From CAZFLM01 sp964519955 (lineage in GTDB: Bacteria; Armatimonadota; Chthonomonadetes; Chthonomonadales; CAJBBX01), in contig CAZFLM010000067.1 of the NCBI GenBank assembly GCA_964519955.1, positions 1 through 36,347 of the forward strand: a stretch of DNA of 36,347 bases, written 5' to 3'. Within the stretch, counting starts at the first letter, position 1, and every line of letters begins with the position of its first letter. The notes beneath the pieces are model-generated. The model worked only from the letters and a program-made list of their open reading frames with translations. It searched no databases and was not told the origin of the DNA. Positions 16,422 to 24,063 of this stretch are shown in pieces. The translations under genes were made by a program, and so were the position numbers.

Positions 16422-17363
16422 ATGACACAGGTGTCAGTGGAGCCGGTGATCGTCGCGACGTGGAAGTTCGGGCGCTTGGCCTGCGAGGCGGGGCTGCCCG
16501 CGCTGGCGGCGTCGGCGTCTGCGTTCGACGCGGTGGAGCTGGGGGCGAACGCGGTGGAGGAGGACCCGGCGGTCACGTCGGTGGGGTACGGCGGCTATCC
16601 CAATGCGGACGGAGTGGTGGAGCTGGACGCGGCGATCATGGACGGCCCGGCGCATCGCGCGGGCGCAGTCGCGGGCCTCACGGGCATCCGCAAGCCGATC
16701 TCCGTCGCCCGCCGCGTGATGGAGAAGACGCCGCACGTGATGCTGGTGGGCGACAACGCCCGGCGCTTCGCGATGTCGCAGGGCTTCCCGGAGACCGACC
16801 TGCACACGGAGAAGTCGCGGGACCGCTACCTGGAGTGGCGCAAGGCACAGGGCCTGCCCGAGGTCGCCCACTTCGACGAGCTGCCCAGCCGCAGGGGCCT
16901 GCCGGCGGACTCGCACGACACGGTGGGCGTGTGCGCCATCGACGCCCGCGGCGACCTGGCGGTTGGGTGCACCACGAGCGGCCTGGCGTGGAAGCTGCCC
17001 GGGCGCGTGGGCGATTCGCCGATCGTCGGCTCTGGGCTGTACGTCGACAACGACTACGGCTGCGCGTCCGCCACGGGCAACGGCGACGAGATCATGAAGG
17101 TCTGCCTCTCGTACCGCATCGTGTGCATGATGTCGCGCGGCGCGCACCCGCAGGAGGCCTGCGAGGAGTCGATCCGCTACCTGCTGCGCAAGCGCCCGCA
17201 CCACCAGGAGCACGGCGCGGCCTGCATCGCCGTCGCCAAGTCCGGCGAGGTTGGCGCAGCCGCCACGCAGGAGGGCTTCAGCAGTCCCGACCATCCGTGG
17301 ATATACTGCGTCGGCCGGGCCGGCAAGGTGGAGGTGCTGGAGGGCGTGTACGTAGCGCCGTAG
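16422..17363 (+). CDS. N4-(beta-N-acetylglucosaminyl)-L-asparaginase family Ntn hydrolase
   Basis: A 313-residue Ntn hydrolase of the aspartylglucosaminidase/asparaginase type. These cleave the GlcNAc-Asn bond of glycoasparagines, and some act on plain asparagine or isoaspartyl peptides. The autocleavage motif SHDTVGVCAID is present, with the nucleophile Thr at about residue 167. Family-typical GCTTSGLAWKLPGRVGDSPI and YVDNDYGCASATGNGDE follow. The pro-enzyme would split just before that Thr into alpha and beta chains. No signal peptide, so it is predicted cytoplasmic. ATG 16422 is preceded by GGAGAAGG; an upstream in-frame ATG at 16362 adds non-conserved residues. Its tie to the neighbouring glycan genes is unproven. 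Confidence 0.93.
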   Translation: MTQVSVEPVIVATWKFGRLACEAGLPALAASASAFDAVELGANAVEEDPAVTSVGYGGYPNADGVVELDAAIMDGPAHRAGAVAGLTGIRKPISVARRVMEKTPHVMLVGDNARRFAMSQGFPETDLHTEKSRDRYLEWRKAQGLPEVAHFDELPSRRGLPADSHDTVGVCAIDARGDLAVGCTTSGLAWKLPGRVGDSPIVGSGLYVDNDYGCASATGNGDEIMKVCLSYRIVCMMSRGAHPQEACEESIRYLLRKRPHHQEHGAACIAVAKSGEVGAAATQEGFSSPDHPWIYCVGRAGKVEVLEGVYVAP

Positions 17364-17388
17364 TTCGTGCCTTGCCGCAGGTGTCAGG

Positions 17389-17416
17389 GGCCCACCTCGC
17401 ACGTTGGGGGTGGGCC
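17389..17416 (+). terminator. Hairpin after the Ntn hydrolase gene
   Basis: GGCCCACC at 17389-17396 pairs with GGTGGGCC at 17409-17416, 26 bp after the stop codon. The following TTGCTGCG is only weakly T-rich, so a terminator is possible but not certain. Confidence 0.45.
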
Positions 17417-17459
17417 TTGCTGCGTCGGGGGCGGATCGCGCTGGGCACCCGCTCCTTCT

Positions 17460-17487
17460 GTGACCGGCGGAGGGGCTTGCCGGTCAC
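17460..17487. repeat. 9-bp perfect inverted repeat at the edge of the array
   Basis: GTGACCGGC (17460-17468) and GCCGGTCAC (17479-17487) form a perfect 9-bp stem with a ten-base loop. It lies just before the 133/134-bp repeat array and may be its border or a separate hairpin. Confidence 0.7.
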
Positions 17488-17496
17488 GCCAGTCGC

Positions 17497-18620
17497 GGCT
17501 CGGAACGGTGGTGCGGGGCCGGGAGTTGGGCGCGCTGCGCACACGGTGCCGAGCCGCGACCGTGAGGGAGCGGTCCGCCGTAGTCGGTAGGCGGCTGCGG
17601 AACGGTACAGACCGGTCGCTGACGCTCCCGGCTCGGACGGCGGTTGCGCGAGGTAGGCGGGGGCGGGCTGCGCACACGGTGCCGAGCCGCGACCGTGAGG
17701 GAGCGGTCTGCCGTAATCGGCAGGCGGCTGCGGAACGGTAGAGACCGGTCGCTGACGCTCCCGGCTCCGAACGGTGGCCGCGCGAGTTGAGCGGGGNNNN
17801 NNNNNNNNNNNNNNNNNNNNNNNNNNNNNNNNNNNNNNNNNNNNNNNNNNNNNNNNNNNNNNNNNNNNNNNNNNNNNNNNNNNNNNNNNNNNNNNNAGAC
17901 CGGTCGCTGACGCTCCCGGCTCCGAACGGTGGCCGCGCGAGTTGAGCGGGGGCGGGCTGCGCACACGGTGCCGAGCCGCGACCGTGAGGGAGCGGTCCGC
18001 CGTAGTCGGTAGGCGGCTGCGGAACGGTACAGACCGGTCGCTGACGCTCCCGGCTCCGAACGGTGGCCGCGCGAGTTGAGCGGGGGCGGGCTGCGCACAC
18101 GGTGCCGAGCCGCGACCGTGAGGGAGCGGCCTGCTGTAGTCGGTATGCGGCTGCGGAACGGTACAGACCCGTCGCTGACGCTCCCGGCTCGGACGGTGGT
18201 GCGGGGCCGGGAGTTGGGCGCGCTGCGCACCCGTGTGCCGAGCCGCGACCGTGAGGGAGCGGTCTGCCGTAATCGGCAGGCTGCTGCAGAACGGCACAGA
18301 CCGGTCGCTGACGCTCCCGGCTCCGAACGGTGGCCGCGCGAGTTGAGCGGGGGCGGGCTGCGCACACGGTGCCGGGCCGCGACCGTGAGGGAGCGGTCTG
18401 CCGCAATCGGCAGGCGGCTGCGGAACGGTACAGACCGGTCGCTGACGCTCCAGGCTCGGAACGGTGGTGCGGGGCCGGGAGTTGGGCGCGCTGCGCACAC
18501 GGTGCCGAGCCGCGACCGTGAGGGAGCGGTCCGCCGTAGTCGGTAGGCGGCTGCGGAACGGTACAGACCGGTCGCTGACGCTCCCGGCTCGGACGGCGGT
18601 TGCGCGAGGTGGGCGGGGCG
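17497..18620. repeat. Tandem array of 133/134-bp palindromic units with an assembly gap
   Basis: Seven copies of GAGCCGCGACCGTGAGG (one variant GGGCCG) are visible at 17551, 17684, 17973, 18107, 18240, 18374 and 18507, spaced 133 or 134 bp outside the gap. In each unit an 84-bp segment is an imperfect inverted repeat: the first 25 bases match the reverse complement of the last 25 at 20 positions. An inner hairpin such as TGCCG-TAAT-CGGCA lies at its centre. About 50 bp of spacer, of at least two variants, separates units. Because 133 and 134 shift frame, open frames here are chance. No gene is called in 17364-18621. Confidence 0.92.
17797..17896. other. Assembly gap (100 N)
   Basis: Exactly 100 N inside the 133/134-bp repeat array. 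The true length and copy number are unknown. Confidence 0.99.
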
Positions 18621-18621
18621 C

Positions 18622-19809
18622 TTAGGCCGCCGCCCGCTCCGGCTCGCGGACGCGCAGGGCGAAGAGGAGGGTGCCCGTGGCGGCGACGCAGCCGAGCACG
18701 AGGTAGAGCCACCGGATGCCGATGGCGTGGGCGACGAGGCCGGAGAGCAGGGGGCCGAACGCGGCGGCGGCGGAGCTGACCGCGCTGAGCAGGGCCTGGC
18801 CCGTTGCGCGGTACTCGCTGGACACCGTGTCCGTGACGAACGCGAACGGGACGATGGCCAGGATGCTGAACGTAAGGCCGTGGAACGTCTGCAGGCAGAG
18901 CACCGCCTCGGGGGTGGGAGCGATGGCGTAGGCGGCGAGCCTCAGCGGCAGGACCGCGAACGCGACCCAGAGCGTTCGCACGCGGCCGAAGCGGTCGGCC
19001 GACCAGCCGGCGAGCGTCAGGAACGGCAGCTCGATCGTGGCGCTGATGGCGAACGCGATGGGCATGAGGTTGCCCGGCGGCGGCGGGCGGAAGGACTGCA
19101 GGTACATGCTCAAGTTGGCCGAGTACGACATGAGGGCCATATACGCGAGGAAGTAGGCGGCGGTGAACGCCAGCAGGTTGCGGTTGCCGAGCACGCGGGT
19201 GGCGCCGCGCAGGTCGAGAGTGCGGCGCTCCGTCACTCCGGGGCGCACCACCAGCAGCGTCCAGAGCCCGGCGAACAGGTAGATCGCGGCGACCTGGTAG
19301 AACATGCGGGGCGTTCGGGGCAGGGCCGGCCATAGGACGACGGCCACCATCGTGCCGACGAATCCGATGGTGCCCCACGCGCGCACCGTGGCGAACGACC
19401 GCCCGGCCGCCGCGCGCGTGAAGACATCCGCGCCGAGCGCCGAGGCGGTGGAGGCGCTCATGGCGAGGCCCGCGCCGGCCAGTACCTGCAGCACGGCAAA
19501 GTGGAGGAACGTGTGGGCGTGCGGGTAGGCCAGGTAGCAGAGCCCCGCCAGGACGGAGCCGCCGAGGATGAACGGGCGCCGCGTGTGCAGGCGGTCGGAG
19601 AGGGCGCCGATGGGCAGCAGCGTGAGGGCGCCCGCCGCCTGGCCCAGGGCGATGAGCGAGCCTACCTGCAGGTAGTCGAAACCGAGTGACCGCCAGTAGA
19701 GCGGGAGGTAGGGCGACGTGAACCCGATTGCCGCGAAGAACCAGAAGTAGTAGGAGGACAGGCCGATGCGGTCGCGTGGGCGCAGCGGCGCGGGCGGTTG
19801 GCTGGACAC
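18622..19809 (-). CDS. Major facilitator superfamily transporter
   Basis: A 395-residue inner-membrane transporter with about twelve hydrophobic segments spread evenly along the chain. The loop between helices 2 and 3 shows the family's GALSDRLHTRRPFILGG pattern, and a related AGWSADRFGRVRTLW occurs in the second half, as expected from internal duplication. It resembles the LacY/HcaT-like branch of MFS_1, but the substrate (sugar, aromatic acid or other) cannot be read off. Start is GTG 19809 with no Shine-Dalgarno. A TATACT box lies six bases upstream, suggesting a leaderless transcript. It is divergent from the sugar ABC genes, and its 3' end abuts the repeat array. Confidence 0.88.
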   Translation of the reverse strand: MSSQPPAPLRPRDRIGLSSYYFWFFAAIGFTSPYLPLYWRSLGFDYLQVGSLIALGQAAGALTLLPIGALSDRLHTRRPFILGGSVLAGLCYLAYPHAHTFLHFAVLQVLAGAGLAMSASTASALGADVFTRAAAGRSFATVRAWGTIGFVGTMVAVVLWPALPRTPRMFYQVAAIYLFAGLWTLLVVRPGVTERRTLDLRGATRVLGNRNLLAFTAAYFLAYMALMSYSANLSMYLQSFRPPPPGNLMPIAFAISATIELPFLTLAGWSADRFGRVRTLWVAFAVLPLRLAAYAIAPTPEAVLCLQTFHGLTFSILAIVPFAFVTDTVSSEYRATGQALLSAVSSAAAAFGPLLSGLVAHAIGIRWLYLVLGCVAATGTLLFALRVREPERAAA

Positions 19810-19815
19810 GGCGGG

Positions 19816-19821
19816 AGTATA
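19816..19821 (-). promoter_or_regulatory. -10 box of a possibly leaderless MFS transcript
   Basis: On the minus strand TATACT ends six bases before the GTG start at 19809, so transcription would begin at or next to the start codon. No TTGACA-like -35 was seen about 17 bp upstream. Confidence 0.5.
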
Positions 19822-19877
19822 CCTGGGTGCGGCGGTTGGCGGGCAGGCAGGAATCGGCGCAGGTTCGGGCGAAATGC

Positions 19878-19893
19878 CGGAGCGAAAGCTCCG
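19878..19893 (+). promoter_or_regulatory. GAAA-tetraloop hairpin in the leader of the ABC lipoprotein gene
   Basis: CGGAGC-GAAA-GCTCCG is a perfect six-base stem closed by a GNRA tetraloop, 51 bp before the ATG. It could be a short RNA structure or a repeat; function is unknown. Confidence 0.45.
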
Positions 19894-19944
19894 CTGGCGC
19901 CTCGTGGCCGGCGGTCACCCGTTACCACACAGGAGGGTCCGCTC

Positions 19945-21066
19945 ATGCAGCCCCCGTCTCGCTTGCGTCTCACGCTGGGCATCGCCGCCGGCATCGTTGG
20001 GTGTCTGGCGCTCGCTTCCTGCAAGCAGCAGCAGCAAGCTCCGCCTCTGACGGCCAGCCCCTCGACTGGCACGAAGGCCGCGGCCGCGGCGGAGTCATCG
20101 TTCGACAAGCCGCGCAAGGCCGAAGGCCCGCTCGTCCTGAAGATGGTCACCAACAACGCGAGCAGCTTCTGGACCGCCATGCAGTTGGGCATGGAGAACG
20201 CGCGGAACGAGCTGAAGATCGACGCCGAGCGGCTGACCCCGGCCGGCGCGTCGCCGACGCACATCGACCAGAAGACCACGTTCGAGCAGGCCGTGGCGGC
20301 GAACGCGGACGGCATCGGCGTCTCGCCCATCGAGGCCGACGCCTTCGCGCCGACCATCGACGCGGCTGTCGCGAAGGGCATCCCGGTCATCACGTTCGAC
20401 TCCGACTCGGAGAAGAGCAAGCGGCTCGTCTACATCGGGACGAACAACTACGAGGCCGGCAAGCGCGCGGGCGAGCAGATCGTGCGGCTGCTGCCGAACG
20501 GCGGCAAGTTCCTCGCGTTCGTGGGCAAGATGAGCGCGCAGAACGCCCGCGACCGCTACAACGGCGTGCTCGACGCGATCAAGGGGCACAACATCGAGCC
20601 CCTGCAGGAGCCGTTCCAGGACAACGCCGACAAGACCGGCGCCGCCTACCGAAACGTGCAGGACGCGCTGACGCGCTATGGCGACAAGGTGAACCTGCTG
20701 CTGGGGATCTGGTCCTACAACGGCCCCGCGATCGTCGACGTCGTGGTGAAGAACAACCTGCGCGGCAAGCTCAAGATCGTCTGCTTCGACGGCGACGCGA
20801 AGACGCTCTCCAACCTGGACAAGGGCCTCGTGGACGCGACGGTGGTGCAGAAGCCGTACGAGTTCGGGCGCATCGGCACCCAGTTGCTCTACAACATCAA
20901 CCGCAAGGGTCTGAAGGCTGCGCTCGAAGAGATGAAGCCCGAGCTGGAGAAGCAGGGCATGAAGGTCGACGGCAACAAGATCGACACGGGCGTGACGGTC
21001 GTAACTCCTGAGAACGCCAAGCCGTTCCTCAAGGAGATGAAGGAGAAGGGGCTTGAAAGCACGTAG
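19945..21066 (+). CDS. Sugar ABC transporter substrate-binding lipoprotein
   Basis: A 373-residue periplasmic-binding-protein-like lipoprotein of the ribose/xylose (Peripla_BP_4) type. The N-terminus has a signal peptide and lipobox LALASC with Cys 26, then a Gln/Ala/Ser-rich linker. The mature domain follows: MVTNNASSFWTAMQLGMENA, VAANADGIGVSPIEADAF, GIPVITFDSDS and TNNYEAGKRAGEQI are typical of sugar binders. KIVCFDGDAKTL is the late ligand loop. It would be anchored in the membrane and deliver a sugar to the permease encoded 23 bp downstream. ATG 19945 has AGGAGGG about eight bases upstream; the upstream frame to 19798 is not supported. Confidence 0.93.
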   Translation: MQPPSRLRLTLGIAAGIVGCLALASCKQQQQAPPLTASPSTGTKAAAAAESSFDKPRKAEGPLVLKMVTNNASSFWTAMQLGMENARNELKIDAERLTPAGASPTHIDQKTTFEQAVAANADGIGVSPIEADAFAPTIDAAVAKGIPVITFDSDSEKSKRLVYIGTNNYEAGKRAGEQIVRLLPNGGKFLAFVGKMSAQNARDRYNGVLDAIKGHNIEPLQEPFQDNADKTGAAYRNVQDALTRYGDKVNLLLGIWSYNGPAIVDVVVKNNLRGKLKIVCFDGDAKTLSNLDKGLVDATVVQKPYEFGRIGTQLLYNINRKGLKAALEEMKPELEKQGMKVDGNKIDTGVTVVTPENAKPFLKEMKEKGLEST

Positions 21067-21089
21067 ACCGGAGGAACGGGGGCACCGCC

Positions 21090-22142
21090 ATGGCTGCTAG
21101 CCCGACTGGGAGTTCCGGCCAGGTTGTTGAGGGATCGGCGTCCGCCGCGCTCATCGCGCGGCGGATGCTGCAGTCCCGCGAGCTGAGCGTCGTCGCCGTG
21201 CTCGCTGTGCTGTGCGTGCTGATGCTGTTCACGAGCGCGCGCGACAACTTCTTCGGTTCGCAGAACATCCACAACATCCTGCTGCAGGTGGCGCTGCTGT
21301 CCATCTTCGCCATCGGCGAGACGCTCGTCATCATCACCGGCGGCATCGATCTGTCGCTCGGCTCGCTGATCGCGTTCAGCGGCATGGTCCTGGCCCTGCT
21401 GGTGACCAAGTTCGCCGCCGTCATTGTCGACCCCGTGGCCATCGCGTTGGCGATCGTGCTGACGCTGGTTGTGTCGCTCGCCATCGGAGCACTGCACGGC
21501 ACGTTCATCCACAAGCTGCGCCTGCCGCCCTTCGTGGTCACCCTCGCGTCCCTGCTGATCCTGCGGAGCCAGTCGCTGCTGATCAACCGGCAGCTCCCGA
21601 TCCCACTGGCCGACTACCCGGCGATCATGTACCTGGCCAATGGGAGCCTGTTCAAAGACACGACATTCGCGATCCCGATCCCTGTCATCATCATGCTGGT
21701 GTTGGCGATCGCCGTGTCACTGCTGATGAACCGGTGCCGGATCGGCCGGTACGTTTACAGCATCGGCAGCAACGAGACGGCCACGCGCCTGTCGGGCGTC
21801 AACGTGTACCGCGTGAAGCTGTTCGCCTACGGGGCGAGCGCGGTTCTGGGCGGACTGGCCGGCATCCTGTGGGCGGGGTACGGAGGCCAGGGCGACCCGC
21901 AGGCGGGCAACTCGTATGAGTTGGACGCGGTTGCCGCGGCGGTGGTGGGCGGCGCCAGTCTGATGGGCGGGCAGGGCTCTGTCTCGGGCACCATCCTGGG
22001 CGCGCTACTGCTGCACTCGATCTTCAGCGCCATCAACCTGACGCTGACGAACCCGGACCTGTGGCGTGGCACGGTGGTCGGCGGCGTGCTGTTGTTCGCG
22101 GTTCTCGTGACCGCCCTGCAGCAGCGCCAGCGGGCGGAGTAG
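21090..22142 (+). CDS. Sugar ABC transporter permease, RbsC/BPD_transp_2 family
   Basis: A 350-residue inner-membrane permease with about ten hydrophobic segments. Family marks are ETLVIITGGIDLSLGSLIAF near residues 75-95, RIGRYVYSIGSNETATRLSG near 218-237 and VNVYRVKLFAYGASAVLGGL. The last carries the loop that normally touches the ATPase. It presumably pairs with the lipoprotein upstream. The ATPase gene usual in such operons (an rbsA/xylG-type protein) is absent on both sides, so it must be elsewhere or lost. GGAGGA lies in the 23-bp spacer. The gene is followed directly by the hairpin repeats and gap at 22166-22360. Confidence 0.93.
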   Translation: MAASPTGSSGQVVEGSASAALIARRMLQSRELSVVAVLAVLCVLMLFTSARDNFFGSQNIHNILLQVALLSIFAIGETLVIITGGIDLSLGSLIAFSGMVLALLVTKFAAVIVDPVAIALAIVLTLVVSLAIGALHGTFIHKLRLPPFVVTLASLLILRSQSLLINRQLPIPLADYPAIMYLANGSLFKDTTFAIPIPVIIMLVLAIAVSLLMNRCRIGRYVYSIGSNETATRLSGVNVYRVKLFAYGASAVLGGLAGILWAGYGGQGDPQAGNSYELDAVAAAVVGGASLMGGQGSVSGTILGALLLHSIFSAINLTLTNPDLWRGTVVGGVLLFAVLVTALQQRQRAE

Positions 22143-22149
22143 CCTGGCT

Positions 22150-22380
22150 CGTTGTCGTACTGGACGGGCACGGAGGCCCATCCTACCACAGCTTTGTGCT
22201 GGACGGGCACGNNNNNNNNNNNNNNNNNNNNNNNNNNNNNNNNNNNNNNNNNNNNNNNNNNNNNNNNNNNNNNNNNNNNNNNNNNNNNNNNNNNNNNNNN
22301 NNNNNNNNNNNGGAGGCCCATCCTACCACGGCTTTGTACTGGACGGGCACGGAGGCCCATCCTACCGCGGGGTTCTCGGT
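22150..22380. repeat. 39-bp tandem hairpin repeats interrupted by a gap
   Basis: Units of 39 bp read GGACGGGCACGGAGGCCCATC, then CTACCACRGCTTTGTRCT. The GGGC starts are at 22166, 22205 and 22345, and a unit resumes at 22312. GGGC-ACGGAG-GCCC is a hairpin with a six-base loop, of the family seen at 1-274, 15728 and 28137. The assembly gap falls inside. No gene lies between 22143 and 22505 except the start region of the next one. Confidence 0.88.
22212..22311. other. Assembly gap (100 N)
   Basis: 100 N inside the 39-bp repeat array. The flanking phase is not a multiple of 39 bp, so the true length differs from 100. Confidence 0.99.
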
Positions 22381-22464
22381 GAGGGCTTGCCGGTGCCGCT
22401 ACCGGTTTGCGGCGGGGCGGGAACACGCGGCGAAGGTGGGGGCGTAGTTCAGGTGATCGATCGT

Positions 22465-22487
22465 CGGGCGCCCGGAAAGGGCGCCCG
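22465..22487 (+). promoter_or_regulatory. Perfect hairpin just before the ribosome-binding site of the TolB-like gene
   Basis: CGGGCGCCC (22465-22473) and GGGCGCCCG (22479-22487) enclose GGAAA. The Shine-Dalgarno GAGGGG (22494-22499) lies seven bases later. The stem could act as a terminator for upstream reading or as a leader structure for the next gene. Confidence 0.5.
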
Positions 22488-22505
22488 CTCTGTGAGGGGA
22501 AGCCG

Positions 22506-23786
22506 ATGAGGCGCACGCACCGCGGCGGAGCATTGGGGAAGTACCTGCTGCTGCTGTTCTTCCTGGGGATGCTGGCCGCCCTGTTCGTCTGGAAGAGCAA
22601 CTATGGCGCCATCGGGCGCGTGGACAAGCTGGACCTGGCGTCGACCAAGGACTACGTCGCCTACATCTGCGAGAACGGGGGCAAGACCGACCTCTACATC
22701 GTGAAGGCGGACGGCACCGGTCTCCTGAAGCTGACGGCGGACGGCAAGGGCAAGCGGTCGCCCGGCTGGTCGCCGGACGGCAAGGAGCTGTGTTACGCGG
22801 CCGAGGCCAGCGACGATGCGAGCGTGGCCTATCAGGTGTTCATCCTGGGGGCCGGCTCTCCGCGTCAGGCGACCTACGGCTCCACCAGCAAGGACAGTCC
22901 GCGCTACTCGCCCGACGGCAACTGGATCGGCTACCTCTCCGGCGGGTGCGTCAAGATCGTGAAGCCGAACGGGAAGGGCGGCCGCCAGGTCTATCCGCCG
23001 CCCGCTCACGTCGGCGCGCCGGGCGAGGAGGAGAACGAGGAGGACGAGGCTGCCGAGGGGCAGCGCAAGCCGCCCATCCGCGCCTTCTCATGGGCGCCGA
23101 ACTCGATCGGCATCGCCGGTGTGCAGGAGGCCGAGGGCGAGTTCAGCATCGCGACCGGCACCAGCAGTTGGTGGGAGAAGGACCGGCGCCCGGGCGGCGA
23201 GGGCGTGACCAGCGATCCCGAGGCGGTGATCGTGCTGCCCTCCATCGAGGGCAAGACCACGATGAACCTGGTGACCGGCGACCTGTTGTCGTGCTGCTGG
23301 CTGCCCGACTCGCGCGCGGTGGTCATGGCGGTGCACAAGGAGCGCGAAGGCTTCACCGGGCTGGTTCGGCAGGGCGTGGACGTGAAGGGGATGCAGCCGG
23401 AGCCGCTGATCGCTGGCAGCAAGGCGACCGGCCTGCTCTTCGAGCATCCTATGATCACTGCGGACGGCAAGCAGATGGCGTTCATCGTGGTGCGCCAGTC
23501 CGGCCTGGACCGGGAGACGCTGGGCATCGCGGTGCAGCCCATCGCGCCGGGGCAGCCAATTCGACTGCTCACTCCCGAGGACCTATCGCAACTGAAGCTC
23601 GTCGTGAAGGGCCGCGTGCGCTCGCCCCAGTGGTCGCCGGACGGCACACGCCTGCTCTACATCCTGCCCGGCGCCAAGAGCAAGGGCGACGTGTGGGTGT
23701 GCAACGCGGACGGGAGCGGCGCCACGAACCTGACGAAGGGGGCGGGCGACTGCACGGACGCGGCGTGGTCGCCGGCCGTCAGGTAG
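22506..23786 (+). CDS. Membrane-anchored TolB-like beta-propeller protein
   Basis: A 426-residue protein with one N-terminal hydrophobic segment (about residues 12-30, YLLLLFFLGMLAALFVW), then a periplasmic beta-propeller. WD40/PD40-type blades are visible: ADGTGLLKLTADGKGKRSPG, GWSPDGKELCYAAEA, SPRYSPDGNWIGYLSGG, PQWSPDGTRLLYILPG and VWVCNADGSGATNLTKG. A Glu/Asp-rich loop (EEENEEDEAAEG) lies near 175-187. Such propellers often bind partners in the envelope. It has no TolB N-terminal domain, so it is TolB-like only by the propeller. ATG 22506 has GAGGGG six bases upstream. It is alone, ending at the terminator at 23815. Confidence 0.88.
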   Translation: MRRTHRGGALGKYLLLLFFLGMLAALFVWKSNYGAIGRVDKLDLASTKDYVAYICENGGKTDLYIVKADGTGLLKLTADGKGKRSPGWSPDGKELCYAAEASDDASVAYQVFILGAGSPRQATYGSTSKDSPRYSPDGNWIGYLSGGCVKIVKPNGKGGRQVYPPPAHVGAPGEEENEEDEAAEGQRKPPIRAFSWAPNSIGIAGVQEAEGEFSIATGTSSWWEKDRRPGGEGVTSDPEAVIVLPSIEGKTTMNLVTGDLLSCCWLPDSRAVVMAVHKEREGFTGLVRQGVDVKGMQPEPLIAGSKATGLLFEHPMITADGKQMAFIVVRQSGLDRETLGIAVQPIAPGQPIRLLTPEDLSQLKLVVKGRVRSPQWSPDGTRLLYILPGAKSKGDVWVCNADGSGATNLTKGAGDCTDAAWSPAVR

Positions 23787-23814
23787 CCCGCGGTTCGGGG
23801 GCCAGAGATGCGAA

Positions 23815-23840
23815 GAGCGCCACGGGGATCCGTGGCGCTC
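23815..23840. terminator. Bidirectional terminator between the TolB-like gene and tRNA-Leu
   Basis: GAGCGCCACGG (23815-23825) and CCGTGGCGCTC (23830-23840) form a perfect 11-bp stem with loop GGAT. It is followed by GGTCTTTCG on the plus strand and TTCGCATCTCT on the minus strand. It can end both the propeller gene and the tRNA transcript. Confidence 0.7.
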
Positions 23841-23850
23841 GGTCTTTCGA

Positions 23851-23936
23851 TGGTGCCCAGGAGAGGAGTCGAACCTCCAAGCCCGTACGGGCACTAGTTC
23901 CTGAAACTAGCGTGTTTGCCATTTCACCACCTGGGC
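23851..23936 (-). tRNA. tRNA-Leu (anticodon CAG)
   Basis: Minus-strand tRNA of 86 nt including the encoded CCA. Acceptor GCCCAGG/CCTGGGC with discriminator A, anticodon stem CTAGT/ACTAG with loop TTCAGGA, so anticodon CAG decodes CUG. A variable arm of class II length, GTGCCCGTACGGGC, is typical of leucine tRNA. The T arm carries GGTTCGACTCC. It has its own promoter at 23956-23984 and the terminator at 23815. Confidence 0.95.
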
Positions 23937-23948
23937 AAGGCGGTCAAG

Positions 23949-23977
23949 TTGCTGTAGTATACACGTTCTGGTATAAT
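23949..23977 (+). promoter_or_regulatory. Plus-strand promoter for the sugar kinase
   Basis: TTGCTG (23949-23954) and TATAAT (23972-23977) are spaced 17 bp. Transcription would start near 23984, about 80 bp before the TTG start codon. It overlaps the tRNA promoter almost completely. Confidence 0.65.
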
Positions 23978-23984
23978 CTGTCAA
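23956..23984 (-). promoter_or_regulatory. Minus-strand promoter for tRNA-Leu
   Basis: On the minus strand TTGACA (23984-23979), a 17-bp spacer and TATACT (23961-23956) give an excellent sigma-70 promoter about 20 bp before the tRNA. It shares nearly all its DNA with the plus-strand kinase promoter. Confidence 0.8.
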
Positions 23985-24063
23985 CGGCTTGGCGCCGGAT
24001 CGTGAAGCCGAATGCGTGCGTTCGTCCGGTCGTGGGCCACGCATCTCGGAAGGGCATGCCGAG

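Noticed and set aside
17497..18620. CRISPR array
   Set aside because: Units are 133-134 bp with long imperfect palindromes and related spacers, not short repeats with unique spacers, and no cas gene is near.
17384..19918. 844-codon minus-strand frame running through repeats, N and the MFS gene
   Set aside because: It is in a different frame from the real transporter, crosses an assembly gap and reads repeat units as peptide. It is not a protein.
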